Of a stretch of 31,762 bases of DNA, positions 1-7,049 are shown piece after piece. The notes beneath the pieces were generated by a model. That model had not been told where the DNA came from. It worked only from the letters and a program-made list of their open reading frames with translations, and made no database searches. Origin of the DNA: Savagea sp. (lineage in GTDB: Bacteria; Bacillota; Bacilli; Bacillales_A; Planococcaceae). Position numbers and translations under genes: made by a program. The stretch covers positions 1 to 31,762 of the forward strand of contig JASLCF010000158.1 in NCBI GenBank assembly GCA_030146155.1, read 5' to 3'. Every line of letters begins with the position of its first letter. The stretch's first letter is position 1.

Positions 1-1147
1 AATAAAATATCAATCCAAGGATTATTCCTAGACTAACGATAAAGAGTGGAGATCTTTTCAAGATGAATAAAATAAAGCCGAGAAAAAATACAACCAAGAA
101 ATCCAATGGCTGTTCAAAAAGTGGGAACAAGAGTGAGCGAATAAATGTTGCAGCTAACATACCTACTACTGCTGAACTTACGCCTTTTAAAGGACCTTGC
201 AAAGATTGATGCGCTCTCATTTTTTCCCAGTATGGAAAGATTCCTATTAATAAAAGGAAACCCGGCAGAAAAATAGCTAAGGTAGCTACTAATAAACCTG
301 TTACGCCATTTAAATAGTAACCTAGGAAACTCGCAAATGTAAAAAGGGGGCCCGGCACTGCTTGTGCAGCTGAATAGCCCGAGTAAAAAATATCTTGAGG
401 GATAATAGCTGTTGTGACAAAAGATTGTTCTAAGAATGGAAGAACGACGTGTCCACCTCCAAAAACAAAAGCTCCTGCTTGATAGAACAGGCGGAAAAGT
501 TGCATAGAAGAATGCGAACTTAAATACGGTAAAATAAATAATATTCCCCAGAGTAATAATGAAAGTAAGGCAGTTCTGTGATGAATCACTTGTTTATTTT
601 CAAAAGACTGTTCTTTATTTTCATTTGGAGGTGATAAAAGTAGTCCGAGTAACAATCCCATTAGAATAATGATCACTTGTGCAAAGAAAGTAGTTGTAAA
701 TAAGCTGATGACGAGAGAAAAGCTAGCAATTACAAATGGAATAGATGAAGTAATCCATTGTTTTCTCATTTGGATTAATGCTTGTAAAACAATTACAACA
801 GCAACTAATTGTAGACCATGTAACCAAGAAAGCCCTTCTGTAGAAAATTGTGCAAAGATTGCAATCAGCATAAGAATAAGGACGGAAGGAAGTGTAAACC
901 CTATGAAAGAAGCGATTCCTCCTATAAGGCCCCCCCGATATACGCCAATCCCAAATCCGACTTGACTGCTTGCTGGACCCGGTAAAAATTGTGAAAGCGC
1001 TACTAAATCTGCATATTGTTTTTCTGACAGCCATTTTAATTTTTTTACATAATGTTGATGAAAGTACCCTAAGTGTGCACTGGGGCCTCCAAAAGAAGTA
1101 AGTCCTAATTGTAATGATTGCCAAAAAATAGTAAAGAATAAGTTCAT
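1..1147 (-). CDS. chrA: Chromate transporter ChrA, long-chain type (3' end cut by window edge)
   Basis: Inner-membrane carrier of the CHR family, whose studied members export chromate. I translated the minus strand from the ATG at 1147 and the frame stays open for 382 codons to the window edge, so only the last few residues are missing (family about 390-400). The two homologous halves are visible. The N-terminal half has TSFGGPSAHLG near residue 18 and FLPGPASSQVG near residue 54. The C-terminal half has FVFGGGHVVLPFLEQS near residue 225 and AVPGPLFTFASFLG near residue 260. The rest is almost wholly hydrophobic, with about ten membrane segments and a short polar linker near residue 180. An AAAGGAG sits just upstream of the start. 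It is divergent from the serine hydrolase gene. Whether the substrate is chromate or another oxyanion cannot be told from sequence. Confidence 0.9.
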   Translation of the reverse strand, partial: MNLFFTIFWQSLQLGLTSFGGPSAHLGYFHQHYVKKLKWLSEKQYADLVALSQFLPGPASSQVGFGIGVYRGGLIGGIASFIGFTLPSVLILMLIAIFAQFSTEGLSWLHGLQLVAVVIVLQALIQMRKQWITSSIPFVIASFSLVISLFTTTFFAQVIIILMGLLLGLLLSPPNENKEQSFENKQVIHHRTALLSLLLWGILFILPYLSSHSSMQLFRLFYQAGAFVFGGGHVVLPFLEQSFVTTAIIPQDIFYSGYSAAQAVPGPLFTFASFLGYYLNGVTGLLVATLAIFLPGFLLLIGIFPYWEKMRAHQSLQGPLKGVSSAVVGMLAATFIRSLLFPLFEQPLDFLVVFFLGFILFILKRSPLFIVSLGIILGLIFY

Positions 1148-1237
1148 TTATTTCTCCTTTTTAAATAAACATACATGAATAGAATTAAGATGAGTCAAAA
1201 AGAAATAAAAATTTACAAATAATTAACATTGAAATTA

Positions 1238-1246
1238 TGTTATACT
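1238..1246 (+). promoter_or_regulatory. Extended -10 promoter for the serine hydrolase
   Basis: TGTTATACT (TG at 1238-1239, TATACT at 1241-1246) matches an extended -10 element for the housekeeping sigma factor. It lies about 34 bases before the start codon. No good -35 hexamer is seen at 16-18 bases, as is common for extended -10 promoters. Confidence 0.5.
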
Positions 1247-1279
1247 ACTATTAGAATTTTCAGAAAATTGGAGTGAGTG

Positions 1280-2671
1280 ATGATGTTGGATGCTTGGAGA
1301 AAAGATACAGTCAAAAAAATGAAAGATCATCCTTTGCCTGGATTAATCATTAAAATCAAACAAGACAATCAGGTAATACTTGAAGAAAGCTTGGGGTATC
1401 GAAATGAAAAAGAGCAATTGCCGATGACTTCGAAAACCGTTTGTGGGATTGCTTCTATGACAAAATCATTTACAACACTTGCAGTGATGCTTTTACAAGA
1501 ACGTGGTGATCTTGAAGTAGATGATTTAGTATGCACTTATCTTCCTGAATTAGATATTGCTCAAAGATATCCCATTACTTTACATCATTTGATGAGTCAT
1601 ACATCAGGCTTACCTCCTTTAGTAACTCATTTAGGGGCTCGAAAAAGAAGTTTTATAGCTGATCCTTCGACGCGTGACTATCAAGGGTTGGATTTCTTAA
1701 GTGAAGACATTCCATTTATTGATACGATGGAAGAATATATGGCTCACATGAATGAATCTTCTATTGAGTTAATTGGAAAGCCGGGCGAACGATTTAGTTA
1801 TTCAAATGATGGTTTTGCTTTATTAGGAGAAGTGATTCGAAGAGTGACCGATCTAACGTATGAAGAAGTTGTTCAACAATTGATTTTAACGCCACTTGAA
1901 ATGAAGGATACTTCTTTTTTTATCGAGGATTATTCAGAGAAAATGAATGATGTAACCATGCTTTATGCAACACGTAAGACTGATCATGCTAAAGAAGCCT
2001 ATGAAGCACCGCTTTGGTGGGATTCACCTACAATGAGAGCAGGTGGATATTTAAAATCTACGGCAGATGATATCCTACGTTACTTAAGTTTTTATTTACA
2101 AAAAGGATGGGTTGGAAATCGCCAAGTTGCAAAAGAAGAAACAATCAAAGAAATGATGAAACCAGTAATAGAAATAAGTCCAGGACAATATTATGGATAT
2201 GGTTTAATGATTACACCAGATTATTATGGCGAACCGCTTATTGAACATGGCGGCGGGCAAAAAGGGGTATCGTCTCTTATGGTGATGCTTCCCGAAAGGA
2301 ATTTAGCTGCAGTTACGCTGACGAATAGTGCGGGTTTTCCGACAACAGCAGTGACAAAAGGTGCCATTCAAAGTGTCATAGGACATGCCTTTCATCAACC
2401 ATCCTATTCAGTCATTGAAAAAGAGAGCATTTTGCCATTGTCTTCTTATGAAGGAAGTTATCATTCAAAAGAAGGGATGTCGACTTCTTTTCTTGTTAAA
2501 AACAAGCAACTTTACTTATGTGAAAATGAAGTAGAACAACGATTGAAGTCTATTGGCCAACATCAGTTTTCTTTTGAGTCTGGGAATCAAGTGACTACTT
2601 TCAAATTTTATGTTGAACATGGAGAAGTAATCGCAGTCCATTATCATTTGCGTTTTATGCATAAAAAATAA
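1280..2671 (+). CDS. Serine hydrolase, beta-lactamase / penicillin-binding-protein class C fold
   Basis: Member of the beta-lactamase family (PF00144, S12/class C), which includes D-aminopeptidases, esterases and penicillin-binding-like proteins. The three active-site motifs are visible: SMTK (SxxK, nucleophile and general base) near residue 60, YSN within FSYSND near residue 175, and HGG in IEHGGGQKG near residue 323. A C-terminal beta-rich segment of about 90 residues follows the catalytic domain, as in many Bacillus relatives. No clear signal peptide is seen, so it may be cytoplasmic. GTG at 1277 and ATGs at 1280 and 1283 are in frame. GGAG at 1270-1273 is best spaced for 1280 or 1283. The physiological substrate is unknown. 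A resistance role should not be assumed. Confidence 0.85.
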   Translation: MMLDAWRKDTVKKMKDHPLPGLIIKIKQDNQVILEESLGYRNEKEQLPMTSKTVCGIASMTKSFTTLAVMLLQERGDLEVDDLVCTYLPELDIAQRYPITLHHLMSHTSGLPPLVTHLGARKRSFIADPSTRDYQGLDFLSEDIPFIDTMEEYMAHMNESSIELIGKPGERFSYSNDGFALLGEVIRRVTDLTYEEVVQQLILTPLEMKDTSFFIEDYSEKMNDVTMLYATRKTDHAKEAYEAPLWWDSPTMRAGGYLKSTADDILRYLSFYLQKGWVGNRQVAKEETIKEMMKPVIEISPGQYYGYGLMITPDYYGEPLIEHGGGQKGVSSLMVMLPERNLAAVTLTNSAGFPTTAVTKGAIQSVIGHAFHQPSYSVIEKESILPLSSYEGSYHSKEGMSTSFLVKNKQLYLCENEVEQRLKSIGQHQFSFESGNQVTTFKFYVEHGEVIAVHYHLRFMHKK

Positions 2672-2989
2672 ATGAAACTCCTTGTAGAATTAAAGTCGAA
2701 GAAAGTCCTCATCTCGGCAGGAACTCACTTATCAATCACTAATGAGATTAAAATGCTCTTTGATATTCAAGATTCAAACGTTATTTTTGAACATGTTTTT
2801 TTCAAAGGGGCACTTTTAAAGAAAATCTATGTAAGTTTATTCATGGAAAACGAAGCTATACGCTTACACATTGTGAAGTTTGCGGTATCAAAAATCAAGG
2901 CGATGTCATCTATAAAAACGGTACTCGTGATTAAGGATACAGAAGCGCACTCTATCAAGTTTACAAAAAAAGGAGAGCTTACACTTTAA
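2672..2989 (+). CDS. Hypothetical small protein, weakly supported
   Basis: A 105-codon open frame whose ATG directly abuts the TAA of the serine hydrolase, in the same reading frame. There is no Shine-Dalgarno sequence, so translation would need coupling or readthrough. The predicted protein is basic, with no recognised domain or signal peptide. A competing frame (codons starting at 2791, open to 2931) encodes a CxxC-containing stretch, HCEVCG at 2869-2886, which looks at least as protein-like. The segment may therefore be a decayed gene rather than a real 105-residue product. The hydrolase already has a natural-looking C terminus, so a nonsense-split single gene is less likely. Confidence 0.3.
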   Translation: MKLLVELKSKKVLISAGTHLSITNEIKMLFDIQDSNVIFEHVFFKGALLKKIYVSLFMENEAIRLHIVKFAVSKIKAMSSIKTVLVIKDTEAHSIKFTKKGELTL

Positions 2990-3089
2990 GTAAAAACCTA
3001 CAGAAATCACTCATCAACACAGTACACTAGTATCCATAGCCGTATGATGTTGTGTAGATATAATTGATTAGCAGATGTCAGAGTTGCTT

Positions 3090-3270
3090 GAAGTGCAAAA
3101 TAGCCACTCCTTGGGGATCGCTTTACAAGACAGAGCGAAGCGAAGGAAGCGGCTCACCGAACGCCCCCAGGAACACGTCCATCTGGAATGGAAAGCAACG
3201 GGTTATTGGGATAACTCCTATAAAAAGAACGCGTCAAAAAATCAGATGCACTGACTTCTTGACGCGTCTT
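3090..3270. repeat. GC-rich structured intergenic element, possible interspersed repeat
   Basis: A block of roughly 58% GC (about 3106-3205) stands in AT-rich surroundings. TCCTTGGGG (from 3111) can pair with CCCCCAGGA (to 3171), enclosing smaller AAGCG/CGCTT pairings. A second hairpin follows at 3229-3267: ACGCGTCAA pairs with TTGACGCGT, with an inner TCAG/CTGA stem. A 73-codon frame (3064-3285) runs through it, but its composition does not look like a real protein. From memory, similar sequences occur as dispersed intergenic repeats in Bacillales. This cannot be confirmed here because only one copy is in the window. Confidence 0.45.
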
Positions 3271-3341
3271 CTATTCATCGACTAAACTTCTTCACTAACG
3301 TGATTTGACAAAGAATCCTTGTTTTCTGATGCTATTCTTTT

Positions 3342-3734
3342 TTATTCCACGCTAATTTGCCAAGAGACGCCAAATCGATCGACACACCAACCGAATGATC
3401 GACTGAATCCATACGTATCTAAAGGCATAAGAATGGCTCCGCCTCGTTTTAATTGATTGAATAGTTCATGCTGTTCAATGGTATTATTGGCAGTGATGAA
3501 AAAAGAGAAAGAAGGTGTAAATGTAAATTCATGTTGAATTGGACTGTCATTGACATAGTAATGATTCGTATGGATGCGTAATAATGCAGATTTGACAGTA
3601 CCTTCTTGTGCACCTTCATTAGCCTCGTAGTAAGAGATAGAGATGATTTCGCTATCTTCAATGACTGACGTATACAATTCGAGCGCCTCTTTGGCTTGAC
3701 CTTGAAACATTAAAAATGGAATGACCTCTTTCAT
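3342..3734 (-). CDS. VOC-fold protein, PhnB / glyoxalase-like
   Basis: Small protein of about 130 residues resembling the PhnB branch of the vicinal oxygen chelate superfamily. Visible features are an N-terminal MKEVIPFLMF strand, a QAKEALELYTSV helix, and the characteristic end GWCVDRFGVSWQISV, which is the usual DxFGVxWQ signature of this branch. Family members act as dimers with varied or unknown functions, so no substrate is assigned. The frame can be extended to 3779, but the ATG at 3734 is chosen because AGGAAG lies about 11 bases before it and the protein then begins at the usual family position. A TGTTATACT extended -10 on this strand (TATACT at 3770-3775) could drive it. Confidence 0.75.
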   Translation of the reverse strand: MKEVIPFLMFQGQAKEALELYTSVIEDSEIISISYYEANEGAQEGTVKSALLRIHTNHYYVNDSPIQHEFTFTPSFSFFITANNTIEQHELFNQLKRGGAILMPLDTYGFSRSFGWCVDRFGVSWQISVE

Positions 3735-3866
3735 TGATAACTCGCTTCCTTTCATAGCTATTTCATATAAGTATAACAAAGGAAAGGAATGTGTAGGGAA
3801 GTATGAGTTGCCATTTTCTCGAAATTCTTATACTATTTCAAAGAGAGTATAGATTGAGGTGTTCGC

Positions 3867-4121
3867 ATGGATCCAGAATTACCACCATTTTGTCCCAAGT
3901 GCGAGGGTGAAGAAATTAAACAAATGAAAAGAATGACCATTTTTTTAGTTCTTCTTGCAATTGGAGCAGTATTTTATCTCATTGGTTTCTTTTTAGTGTT
4001 TTTTAAAATAGTAGGGGCGATATTTTTTGCTATTTCTCCTGTATCTTATTTAGCAGTTCCTCTTTACCAGTGTAAAACTTGTGGGCACGAATGGAAAGAA
4101 CATGAATTTGAACGATTATAA
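3867..4121 (+). CDS. Small zinc-ribbon membrane protein
   Basis: An 84-residue protein with CPKC near residues 9-12 and CKTCGHEW near residues 70-77. These two CxxC pairs can form one zinc ribbon. Between them lie two hydrophobic segments (about residues 24-44 and 46-65), so the two halves of the ribbon would meet on the same, probably cytoplasmic, side of a membrane hairpin. GAGGTG precedes the ATG at a good distance. It ends inside a bidirectional terminator shared with the next, convergent gene. The function is unknown. Such proteins are often annotated only as hypothetical. Confidence 0.65.
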   Translation: MDPELPPFCPKCEGEEIKQMKRMTIFLVLLAIGAVFYLIGFFLVFFKIVGAIFFAISPVSYLAVPLYQCKTCGHEWKEHEFERL

Positions 4122-4173
4122 AAAAGACTAATTTGCGTGTACAGTGAAGTGTACAGGTAAATTAGTCTTTTTT
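4120..4173. terminator. Bidirectional terminator between convergent genes
   Basis: AAAAAAGACTAATTT pairs with AAATTAGTCTTTTTT, with an inner TGTAC/GTACA stem. A/T runs on both sides make it active on both strands. It overlaps the last codons of the two flanking convergent genes. Confidence 0.88.
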
Positions 4174-4629
4174 GGTATATAATTTCTCTTCGATTTGGTC
4201 ATCACCGTTTAAATAAAAAGTAATCAGATAAAATAGAGAGGTAAAAAGAATTGCAGCTGGCCAAGAAAGATGAATGTGATCAAACATAGGTTCGATTGAA
4301 TATTTAATTAAAAAAAGCGCGAGTATAGCTTGAATAACTGTGCTTTTCTTGATGGATTGATTGGTAATTGGAATCTTCAACATCATAGTAAAAATGAGAG
4401 TGACTGTTACTTCAATCAGTAGAGCCACTAAAAAAACGATATAAAGAAAAAAACCATTGTAACTAATGGTACGTGCAATCGAAGGAAATGTATAAAAAGT
4501 AGCAAAGCCATGCTTAGCTAAAAAGGTCATTAAGGCATAGAAAATGGGGATTGCAAAAGTAGTTGCGACTAGAATGGCAAACATCATCGAGAAAACTAAA
4601 AAACCAAAATGTCCAATTCTTTTCATCAT
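4162..4629 (-). CDS. Hypothetical membrane protein with four transmembrane segments
   Basis: A 155-residue protein with four clear hydrophobic stretches (about residues 8-32, 54-82, 95-110 and 122-140) and a charged C-terminal tail. No catalytic or metal-binding motif is visible. GGAGGA lies 9 bases before the ATG at 4629, and a second ATG follows at once. Size and topology recall the YrvL family of small Bacillus regulatory membrane proteins. That is a topology-level resemblance only, and I do not assign it. Confidence 0.6.
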   Translation of the reverse strand: MMKRIGHFGFLVFSMMFAILVATTFAIPIFYALMTFLAKHGFATFYTFPSIARTISYNGFFLYIVFLVALLIEVTVTLIFTMMLKIPITNQSIKKSTVIQAILALFLIKYSIEPMFDHIHLSWPAAILFTSLFYLITFYLNGDDQIEEKLYTKKD

Positions 4630-4776
4630 AATAGGGTTCCTCCATTAGAAGGTAGGACGATTAGCCGAGTACTGTCTTTCATCCAAACATTCATCTCCAT
4701 TCTATATCAGTAGATAGTATAGCAAGATTTTCCTTCATTAAACAAGTAGATTACCTCTTTAGACTTTTTGATTCAA

Positions 4777-4785
4777 TGGTATAAT
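4777..4785 (+). promoter_or_regulatory. Extended -10 promoter for the MBL-HhH gene
   Basis: TGGTATAAT is a consensus extended -10 element (TATAAT at 4780-4785). It lies 32 bases before the TTG start and is followed by the GGGGAGG ribosome-binding site. Confidence 0.6.
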
Positions 4786-4817
4786 GAAACAAATTATATC
4801 GAAGGGGAGGGCTTTTC

Positions 4818-5906
4818 TTGAAAGGGAAATCAGGAATATTCATATTTGTAGTGATTGGTGTTGCACTATTCTCACTTTTATTTGGGAGATTTGCAGGAAG
4901 AGAAGAGCAAATTGAGTCTAAGAAAAATCAGAAATCACTAAATAATAAAGAGTTAGATGTTCATTTTATTGATGTAGGTCAAGGAGATGCTATCTTTATT
5001 GAAGCACCTAATGGAAAAACCATGTTGATTGATGGAGGTAAGAAATCAGCTGGTCAACGAGTTGTTGATTTTATTAGTGCTAAAGGATATACCAAGGTTG
5101 ACTTTGTTGTAGCAACTCATCCAGATGCAGATCACATTGGAGGACTTCAACAAGTTTTAGAAACATTTGAAGTGAAGCATTTCATTGATAGTGGAAAAGT
5201 ACATACGACTGAAACATATTATCGCTTACTGCAAACGATTGATGAACAACAGATTGATTTTATCGTGCCCAAACGAGGAGATAAAATCGATCTTGATTCA
5301 GCTATGCATACGATGGTTGTCAGTGCAGTGGAAGAGGCAAGTAACAATAATGAGGCATCTGTTGTCATTTATATGAAATATGGAGAACACTCCTTTTTGT
5401 TTACAGGTGACGCAGATACGGGAATTGAAAGTCAAATGACTCATCATTTTGATTTACCTACGACTGTGTTAAAAGCAGGTCACCATGGTTCCGATACGAG
5501 CAGTAGTCTTTCATTTTTACAAGCGACACAACCCGAAGCAGTTGTTCTTTCATATGGCGAAGGCAACACCTATGGTCATCCACATGAGAGCGTCCTTCGA
5601 TCAATCGAGGCAATTGAAAGTAAAGTATATTCAACTGCAGTGGATGGAGATATTCAATTCACGTCAGATGGGGAACAATTAACAGTCAACGTCGATCCTT
5701 GGAATACACTTTCAGGGTTAATTAATATCAACACAGCTTCTTCCAATGAGTTGCAATATTTAGTCGGGATTGGACCTGCAATTGCCGAGAGAATTATTGA
5801 ATACCGAACACGCACACCTTTTGAAACCATAGAAGAACTAATGAATGTCGAAGGTGTTGGACAAAAAACTTTTGAAGCGATTCGATATAAAATTAAAGTG
5901 AAATGA
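4818..5906 (+). CDS. Membrane-anchored ComEC-like metallo-beta-lactamase nuclease with ComEA-like HhH tail
   Basis: Two-domain extracytoplasmic protein of 362 residues. Residues 6-24 form an N-terminal membrane anchor or signal. A metallo-beta-lactamase domain of the ComEC C-terminal type follows, with DVGQGDA near 53, the metal site HPDADH near 101, TGDAD near 196, HHGSDTSS near 222 and GHPH near 252. Residues 300-362 are a ComEA-type helix-hairpin-helix DNA-binding domain (ININTASSNEL, VGIGPAIAERII, VEGVGQKTFEAI). This suggests a DNA-degrading enzyme at the outer membrane face, for scavenging or uptake, but no ComEC channel is encoded here. Start is TTG at 4818, with GGGGAGG 8 bases upstream and no better candidate. 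The DUF3006 gene follows after 10 bases, a known pairing. Confidence 0.85.
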   Translation: MKGKSGIFIFVVIGVALFSLLFGRFAGREEQIESKKNQKSLNNKELDVHFIDVGQGDAIFIEAPNGKTMLIDGGKKSAGQRVVDFISAKGYTKVDFVVATHPDADHIGGLQQVLETFEVKHFIDSGKVHTTETYYRLLQTIDEQQIDFIVPKRGDKIDLDSAMHTMVVSAVEEASNNNEASVVIYMKYGEHSFLFTGDADTGIESQMTHHFDLPTTVLKAGHHGSDTSSSLSFLQATQPEAVVLSYGEGNTYGHPHESVLRSIEAIESKVYSTAVDGDIQFTSDGEQLTVNVDPWNTLSGLININTASSNELQYLVGIGPAIAERIIEYRTRTPFETIEELMNVEGVGQKTFEAIRYKIKVK

Positions 5907-5916
5907 GGGAATTCAT

Positions 5917-6168
5917 ATGATGGTGATGTATACAGTGGATCGTATTGAAGAAGGCTATTATATTCTTTTGAAAAAAGGAAATGAATCGCAAGTTCTTCAT
6001 ATTCCAATAAAGCAAGTAAGAAATCGTGTACAAGAAGGTGATGTTGTCTCAATTATCGAACTTGACGGCGCAGCATACCAATATGAACTTCATGTCCGTC
6101 CGGCAGAGACCCATCGAATGAAACAAGATGTATCAGCTTTATTAAAGAAGCTTCAATCTAAAAAATAA
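5917..6168 (+). CDS. DUF3006 family protein
   Basis: A small 83-residue protein with the pattern YTVDRIEEGYYILL at the N terminus and a basic C-terminal helix. This is the usual form of DUF3006 proteins. They are typically encoded directly downstream of ComEC-like metallo-beta-lactamase proteins, as here (10-base gap, GAGGGA ribosome-binding site). The beta-strand pattern suggests a small barrel fold. The biochemical role is unknown, and accessory or immunity-like control of the nuclease is only a guess from linkage. In-frame ATGs at 5917, 5920 and 5926 are all possible starts. Confidence 0.75.
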   Translation: MMVMYTVDRIEEGYYILLKKGNESQVLHIPIKQVRNRVQEGDVVSIIELDGAAYQYELHVRPAETHRMKQDVSALLKKLQSKK

Positions 6169-6179
6169 GATTTTGCGGA

Positions 6180-6205
6180 AGAGGGGCTTAGGCTTCTCTT
6201 TTTTT
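6180..6205 (+). terminator. Rho-independent terminator after DUF3006 gene
   Basis: AGAGGGGC, loop TTAG, GCTTCTCT (8 pairs including G-U), followed by a run of T. Confidence 0.85.
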
Positions 6206-6230
6206 ATTCAGAAATCTGTGAGCAAGATGT

Positions 6231-6259
6231 TTGAATAAATACCTAACAGGGTATAGTAT
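6231..6259 (+). promoter_or_regulatory. Promoter with a CsoR/CstR-like inverted repeat
   Basis: TTGAAT (6231-6236), 17 bases, TAGTAT (6254-6259). An alternative -10 is TATAGT at 6252-6257. The imperfect palindrome ATACCTAACAGGGTAT occupies 6239-6254, inside the spacer and touching the -10. It resembles operators of the CsoR family (ATACCnnnnnGGGTAT pattern; copper-sensing CsoR, persulfide-sensing CstR). Binding in the spacer would repress the peroxiredoxin gene. The regulator itself is not in the window. Confidence 0.45.
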
Positions 6260-6302
6260 GAATGTAGAAGAAATAATAGATTAAAAAAAGGAGAGATTGT
6301 GA

Positions 6303-6971
6303 ATGACGGAAGTTACAAATGAACAACAAGTTGAAGTACGCTCACTACCAAGGATTGGATCGAAAGCACCTCAGTTTGAAGCTGTAACAACGCACGGTAA
6401 CTTGTCACTTAATGACTATAAAGGAAAGTGGCTTGTATTATTTTCTCATCCTGCCGATTTTACACCTGTATGTACGACTGAATTTATGGGTTTTCAAAAG
6501 ATTTACCCTGAGTTACGTGAATTAAATACAGAATTATTAGGGTTATCCATTGATAGTGTACACGCACATATTGCGTGGGTAAGAAACATTGAGAAAAATT
6601 GGGGAGTTAAAATTGAATTCCCTGTCATTGCAGATTTATCTATGGAAGTTGCAGAAAAATTTGGCATGATTATGCCAGAAGAGAGTTCAACTGAAGCATC
6701 TCGAGCAGTGTTTGTAATCGACTCTGAGCAAACGGTTCGAGCGATCATCTATTATCCATTATCAACAGGTCGTAATATGGATGAAATTGTACGATTAGTT
6801 ACTGCATTACAAACAACAGATGAACATCAAGTTGCAACACCAGCTGATTGGCAAAAAGGAGATCGTGTGATTGTTCCACCAGCTCCGACACAAGAAGGTG
6901 CAGCAGAACGTATGGATGATCCGACACTCGAATGTAAAGATTTTTATTTCTGTACAAAAGAATTAAAATAA
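6303..6971 (+). CDS. Peroxiredoxin, Prx6 family with C-terminal CX5C
   Basis: Thiol peroxidase reducing hydrogen peroxide and organic hydroperoxides. The peroxidatic cysteine lies in HPADFTPVCTTEF near residue 57, and the conserved arginine of the active site is in ASRAVF near residue 133. At 222 residues it has the long C-terminal dimerisation domain of the Prx6 group. Near the C terminus CKDFYFC gives two more cysteines in the CX5C spacing known from archaeal Prx6 enzymes, so it may recycle through internal disulfides rather than work as a true 1-Cys enzyme. An AGGAGAG ribosome-binding site precedes the ATG. A hairpin, but no clear new promoter, separates it from the downstream transporter, so the two may be partly cotranscribed. 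Confidence 0.92.
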   Translation: MTEVTNEQQVEVRSLPRIGSKAPQFEAVTTHGNLSLNDYKGKWLVLFSHPADFTPVCTTEFMGFQKIYPELRELNTELLGLSIDSVHAHIAWVRNIEKNWGVKIEFPVIADLSMEVAEKFGMIMPEESSTEASRAVFVIDSEQTVRAIIYYPLSTGRNMDEIVRLVTALQTTDEHQVATPADWQKGDRVIVPPAPTQEGAAERMDDPTLECKDFYFCTKELK

Positions 6972-6986
6972 ACAGAGGCAAGAGAG

Positions 6987-7023
6987 AATCACTCGCTGCG
7001 CTAGTAGTGAGTGATTTTTTTTT
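6987..7023 (+). terminator. Terminator / attenuator between peroxiredoxin and transporter
   Basis: AATCACTC (6987-6994) pairs with GAGTGATT (7009-7016), followed by nine or more T. Only 27 bases separate it from the next start codon, so readthrough may be needed for the transporter. Confidence 0.82.
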
Positions 7024-7049
7024 GAGGCAATGAATGTGAGGGAAAGAAC

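Noticed and set aside
723..1124. Minus-strand 133-codon frame and overlapping plus-strand 98-codon frame (669-965)
   Set aside because: Both lie within the intact chrA frame on the minus strand, which has all family motifs, so these are shadows.
3064..3285. 73-codon plus frame across the GC-rich element
   Set aside because: No ribosome-binding site, no protein-like pattern, and it runs through two hairpins. Better explained as a repeat element.
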